Shown: in pieces, positions 59,560 through 64,000 of the stretch
How positions within the stretch are numbered: the first letter of the stretch is position 1
Layout of the letters: the number at the start of each line of letters is the position of its first letter
Source: Clavulina sp. PMI_390
Taxonomy: Eukaryota > Basidiomycota > Agaricomycetes > Cantharellales > Hydnaceae
Direction of reading: 5' to 3'
Assembly: GCA_015039315.1 (NCBI GenBank)
Contig: WIDE01000074.1
Span: 99,842 to 163,841, forward strand
Length of the DNA stretch: 64,000 nt
Notes under the pieces: generated by a model
The model's database searches: none
Told to the model about the DNA's origin: nothing
What the model saw: the letters and a program-made list of their open reading frames with translations, nothing else
Translations under genes and position numbers: made by a program

Positions 59560-62318
59560 TCATTCCAACCCAGTAGATAGAGGGTTGCCGCCCTCAATTG
59601 TATAGTCTTTGATAATGCCCTGAACCTCCTTCCATTCATCCCAATCTCCCGTTTCCATTAATATTGCAGAATACTGTTCCAGTACTTGCAGATACTTTGA
59701 AAAGTCTGGCGGGTGTTGCTGCTCGCACCAGAGCAAAGAAAATTTGTTTGCATCCTCCTGCGCCCTCTTTGCCTCTTTAAAGCGAGAGACGCACTTCAAG
59801 TACTTAGCCTGGGCTGTGAAGGCACTTGCAAGGAGAGGGATGCCCAGCTGTTCGTCGAATCCGTTGATGATTTTTGCCAGGGTTGTAGCCTCTACTGCTG
59901 CTGAGAGAGCATCCTCCCACCGCCTCTGGGACCCAAGATACAGCGAGTAATGGAACAGTTCGCAGCCAAGGTCCCAGCGAGTTTGACTTGGATAGAGCTT
60001 GTAAGCCTCACGATAGATAGCAATTGCCTCTTCTGATATGCTACAACTCCCCTCGATTTGATGAAAAGGTAATGCCCTTGCTAGAAGACATAAGCAATCC
60101 GCAAGTGGCCCTTGAGAGCTCAAAGGCTTTCCAAAAACCAACGCTCTTAAAAGTCTGACATTCTCTTTCAGGAAGAGAATGTTGATGTCAACTAGCTGAG
60201 GCATTTGCAATAGAAGGCTGCGAATTGTGTCCATACACGTCCGCGCTGGATTAATCAGTTCTTTTTTATCATCAAGAGGGACATTGATCACAAATGGCTC
60301 TGATGCTATCTCCTATGTTGCATAAAAGGATTTCTCAGGATTGACAGCATAATATGAATGTTTGTCTTCATACACACCACCGCTAGGCCAATCTGTGTCA
60401 TTTGTTCCATATTCAGTCCTCCACCAGCTTTCAGATCAGCTAACTTTTGAACCAGAACTGGGCTGAGCAAAAAACGGACTTCATCCAGCGGGGCGGTACT
60501 TGGAGTGCGTGAGGGTGTCGTCACTCCTAGCACATGGTCACTTCTCTGTGCTAATGGCGAACCGATATCAGCCAAGCCTTCAGGCTCCACAAATCGTATT
60601 ATTTGTTCTTCGGGTGTATCTTCATCTTGATTGGATGTGAAAGAGCTGGCAATTTCGGGACCGGAGGCTGGTGGGAGGAGTTGAGGTCGAGTATAAACCT
60701 CATGGTGGGTAGAGGATTGAAGGGAAGTAGCGAGACTCTCCGCCGCACTTGAAACGCTCCTTTTCCGCGACAGGGACGTCGTAGTGCTAGTGATGGTAGC
60801 TTTGAACCCGCCAGAGAACTGGACAGCAGCCTCATCAGGATTAGAACCCACATTGCTGGTCCCATCACCAAGTCGACCTAGAATAGGCTTCACAGGAGTA
60901 TTAGCCGTCGAATCGATGAGCTTTAGTGCCGGACCTACAGTTGAGATGTGTTCATTCGATGAGGCCCCATGCAGTAAAGGTAAGGCTGATCGAATGCCAG
61001 GGGTCGAGGCTTGAGAATTCTCGCCGCTAGGAAAGGCAAACGACCGACCTGTGTCATTGGGATGGGGCCTCGGATCGAGCGGCTGAGATGACGAAAAATC
61101 CTGTACATCCATACTGTTCTCAACGGTCGGGTCGGGATCTGGAAGCGGGAGGATTTGGGTTGTAGGGGGAAGGTCATCGGTATACATGGCCTGAATCTTC
61201 GCGCTAGATTGGCTGAGTTGATTTGAAGTAGAAACTCGACCAGCGGGAAGTAATTCATCAGCTATGGAGCCGAAGCCCGGCACAACGCTAACCGGAATGT
61301 GAGAGTCCTGAGTTGGCGGGCAAATCACCTCACTGTGCCCCATTTCTTGTAAACGGTTAAGGATGCGGGCTCGGATCTTGACTGCCAACGTGGCATATTT
61401 CAGGTCCCCGTGCATAAACCACCCAGTCTCTGCGCCTTCTAGATGCTGCTGAACAAGGGAGCAGAAGAACCAGCAGTTCTCCTAAAATATGAGGGTGTTG
61501 TATAGAGGATACCGTTCTTCAGTGAGCATTTGACACCCTATAGAGTCACATACCGGCCAGAGACGGTATGTCACAATTTCTTCATTGATTACACGAAGAA
61601 GGCGAGCAAGGTCTTTGAGGTCCGGTGGATTAGCAAAGACCTGGAGATTCTCATTGTTAGCTGCACCAACGAGAAGCGCCTTTTCTGAAGACAACATTGC
61701 CTAAAATTAGACATGTAGGGGTGGTTGTGATTCTTGTGAGTGAGGCTGGATGAGTTCTCGAGATGAGAAGACATATACCTGATCATTGGCTTTTGTCACA
61801 CCTGATGCACTTAGGAACTTGATCAATGAAATCTTCTCTCCTCGACGTCGATCAAGCCTGAGCCAGATGACTTTCCTCCCTTCACGCCGCAGCTCCAGTA
61901 TAAGAAACCGGTGGAGGACTGGTCCGGCTACCTCAAAGTAGCATTCTGATTTAACGATCGACGCTACTTGGAGGGTCCTGTGAAGACGAATGTATTCACA
62001 GAGGTCTTCAAGTGAGAGTTTCATCACCCCATATTGAGGCATGACAGTTCCCTTTGTAGAGGTCGAGCTACTGCTCATAGATGATTCGCGTGATTTCATA
62101 CGAACGAGTGAACGGAGCTGTTGTGTAGGAAAGCTCCCATGTCTGCTCACTGGGACAGAAGGCTCGTGGGCCTCTGGGAGCGTTATAAAGGGGGTTCCGT
62201 CGTCGCTAGCGAAAAAGTCATGCTGATATAGGAAAGTTGGTTGAAAGTGGAAGGCGAAAGGGTTGAGTATATAACCCATGGATCCATAGCGTAAGAAGCA
62301 GAAGCACTCCGAGGTCAT
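59560..62318 (-). CDS. Uncharacterised protein: N-terminal agaric-type module, helical-repeat C-terminus (about 847 aa)
   Basis: Four exons join in phase: 62318-61779, 61700-61554, 61481-60378 and 60312-59560. The N-terminal half holds a compact unit: DLCEYIRLHRTLQVASIVKS, HRFLILELRREGRKVIWLRL, then QVFANPPDLKDLARLLRVIN and ENCWFFCSLVQQHLEG. I have the impression that this pattern is widespread in agaric genomes and uncharacterised. The middle (about 250-600) is Ser/Pro-rich and disordered. The C-terminal 240 residues are helical with TPR-like spacing: SEEAIAIYREAYKLYP, WEDALSAAVEATTLAK, RFKEAKRAQEDANKF. A scaffold or adaptor role is inferred. The start is uncertain: an ATG near 62349 in another frame (MEEVVSLIFNDLGVLLLL) might be the true N-terminus if an intron was missed. 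Confidence 0.7.
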
Positions 62319-63554
62319 TGAAGATGAGACTGACCACTTCTTCCATATTTCTATTTAACCAGCGTCAATGAAAGATGGCTTGGTAACCAATCGCTAACAC
62401 AGGCGATTGAAGTTAAAGATGTTCAGATGGTAAGTTGAAAGTATCCACCGCATATCCTGGAATGTTGCACCTACGATTATATACCGCAAAATGGCGAGCG
62501 TGCGTCGAACCAGGCGTACGTGAAGGGTACTAGCACTGGAGTGTGAAATACAAAATCAGCTGACGCATGTCGGCGTCTGAACTGTTCCTATTTCACATTG
62601 GGCGCCAGTTTGCTATGCTGCGCTCTTATCGCCAATAGTAACCCGTGGAGATGATTAAATAGGTTCCAGCGGCCGATGTGGACGTCGAGGGGGCGCCTTA
62701 AGCGGTGGAGGAAGTAGGGAGGAGTTTTATGGTAGTGGCTTCGTTTCAATAAGCCTCACAGCCGCAGAATAGTAGCGAGGATCAAGCCATTGGAATCAGT
62801 CACGGCCTTAGGGTATACCTGAAAAGCCTAGTCTCCGTGAGAGCATCCATGTAGTAAGCTTGGTGTCCTACGAGCCGGGAGCAAGCCGCGGGCTAGTGTT
62901 GTTGAACCCTAGTCACTGTGCGGACTAAATACCTGTAAAAATCGCGGAAATACAGGATTTTATCGGTGATCGTACAGAATATACGATGTTTTCGGCAACA
63001 AGCAACTATAGGGACCAGGATCAGGCATGTATGATTTTCTCATCATCAGGTATCGGACCACAAGGGCGATTCCTTGTCACTATCAAATAGTTCTCTGCGC
63101 TGAGATGCACATATGGAATGGCTAAGGAAGAAGTCGCATCAGTATAGAATACGTAACACCAGAAACGAGACTGAAAAAGGACAACGAACGAATTGTAGGA
63201 TGAACATGATGTATTGACGAGCAAGGCTGAAATATTCTTGTATGCTAAATATATGAGGTCCTGGTTCAAAAGAGCTCTGAGCTGATGACACTCAGACTGA
63301 ATAGCCTCGGCCTTCTAGTTGGAGCCCAACGCCTGCAAAGTGAGTTGACAACCCCTAAGCAATCTGGAAGAATCTTCCGATAAAGGCTATCTCGTACAGG
63401 ATCAGTCTCAACACAAGCTCTTCTTCTTCAACACCACTGTCATATTCGGAGCGCTCTGCAGACTTGCATATGATATGTTGGTACATGTTTTTGATACACT
63501 AATGCGAAGCATCCAATATCCTGGGTTCCCCAATCCATGGAGCAATAGTCGCCA
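62319..63554. other. Intergenic
   Basis: AT-rich in places (62930-63000) with no supported gene. Minus-strand frame 63021-63269 is open for 82 codons but has unlikely composition and no neighbours in phase. The left end should hold the promoter of the helical-repeat gene. Confidence 0.45.
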
Positions 63555-64000
63555 CTATATATCAACGAAGTTAATGTTGGCAGGGGTGGTCACATCGAGC
63601 GCGAGGTTCAAGTCCACCGAGTCTTCCAAGTCGGTTATCACCCACTCCAGCACGCCATCACCCCGCGCCCCACCACGTCCGCCGCCCTTTTCGTCCTTTT
63701 GCGCCCAACGCGCGATCACATTCCTCGAGATTCGATCCTCCAGCACCGGTTCCTTGATGCCAGGGCTCGGCTCCACACCCGTCACAGGGCCAAGCGCGTC
63801 TCCGTTGGGCTGCGACAGAGTGACTTTGACCTTGGGATCTTGGCTCACCGCGACACTATCTTGCACAATCAGCTTGGGGATCGTCGTGCCCATGTGAGTG
63901 TTCTTGACCGTGATGCGCTGCTTGTATGCCGTCACGATTTTCTTGGAACTGTTCCTCGAGAAGAGAGAAAGGAGTCCTTTTTTGCTGATTGTCGTCGAGA
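63555..64000 (-). CDS. DUF4139-type (mucoidy-inhibitor-A-like) protein, C-terminal part, cut by window edge
   Basis: The last 148 codons are seen; the gene continues beyond base 64000. The sequence IVTAYKQRITVKNTHMGTTI, PKLIVQDSVAVSQDPKVKV and DGVLEWVITDLEDSVDLNLA is the typical beta-rich end of fungal DUF4139 proteins: an added-strand motif with KNT, then L.V.D..P.S.D..I.V, then a closing W-x-x-x-L segment. An insert with GGGRGGARG lies between. The family has no firm biochemical role; bacterial relatives were named after a mucoidy phenotype. The frame is open to the window edge. Confidence 0.75.
   Translation of the reverse strand, partial: STTISKKGLLSLFSRNSSKKIVTAYKQRITVKNTHMGTTIPKLIVQDSVAVSQDPKVKVTLSQPNGDALGPVTGVEPSPGIKEPVLEDRISRNVIARWAQKDEKGGGRGGARGDGVLEWVITDLEDSVDLNLALDVTTPANINFVDI

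Overview
This is nuclear DNA of a filamentous basidiomycete, most likely a mushroom-forming agaricomycete; the order cannot be fixed from the window. The evidence is dense short introns (mostly about 50-70 nt, GT-AG), a Mdm10 beta-barrel, an SKN1/KRE6-type glucan-synthesis protein, a giant DUF3638/DUF3645 protein, F-box/LRR-like genes and tyrosine-kinase-like kinases. I rebuilt gene models by joining exons so that splice signals, reading phase and protein similarity all agree. Product names come from recognising family motifs by eye; no search was run.

Layout. At 1-0.5 kb there is weak coding signal on the minus strand. At 1.25-11.2 kb lies a 3,120-residue DUF3638/DUF3645 protein (+). At 12-19 kb lies a 2,012-residue low-complexity protein (+), convergent with a HEI10/CCNB1IP1-like meiotic RING protein at 19.4-21.3 kb (-). 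From 21.6 to 38.0 kb there is a duplicated region: a GNAT acetyltransferase (+), an intact F-box protein (-), a short paralogue of a nuclear-type protein (+), an M20 carboxypeptidase (-), then three further F-box copies (-), all broken, each preceded by a decayed GNAT 3' end, and finally the long copy of the nuclear-type protein (+).

At 38.8-46.4 kb are two tandem paralogues (-) that join a kinase domain to a C-terminal double-stranded-RNA-binding domain. This architecture recalls vertebrate PKR in reverse order and is the most unusual system in the window. At 47.2-59.0 kb are four conserved housekeeping genes: mitochondrial EF-G2 (MEF2, -), head to head with a COG7-like Golgi tether subunit (+), then MDM10 (-) and SKN1/KRE6-like (+). 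At 59.6-62.3 kb is an uncharacterised protein with a helical-repeat C-terminus (-). The right edge cuts a DUF4139-type protein (-).

The housekeeping genes act separately (translation recycling, Golgi traffic, ER-mitochondria contact, wall glucan). The middle third is an accessory region shaped by local duplication and decay.
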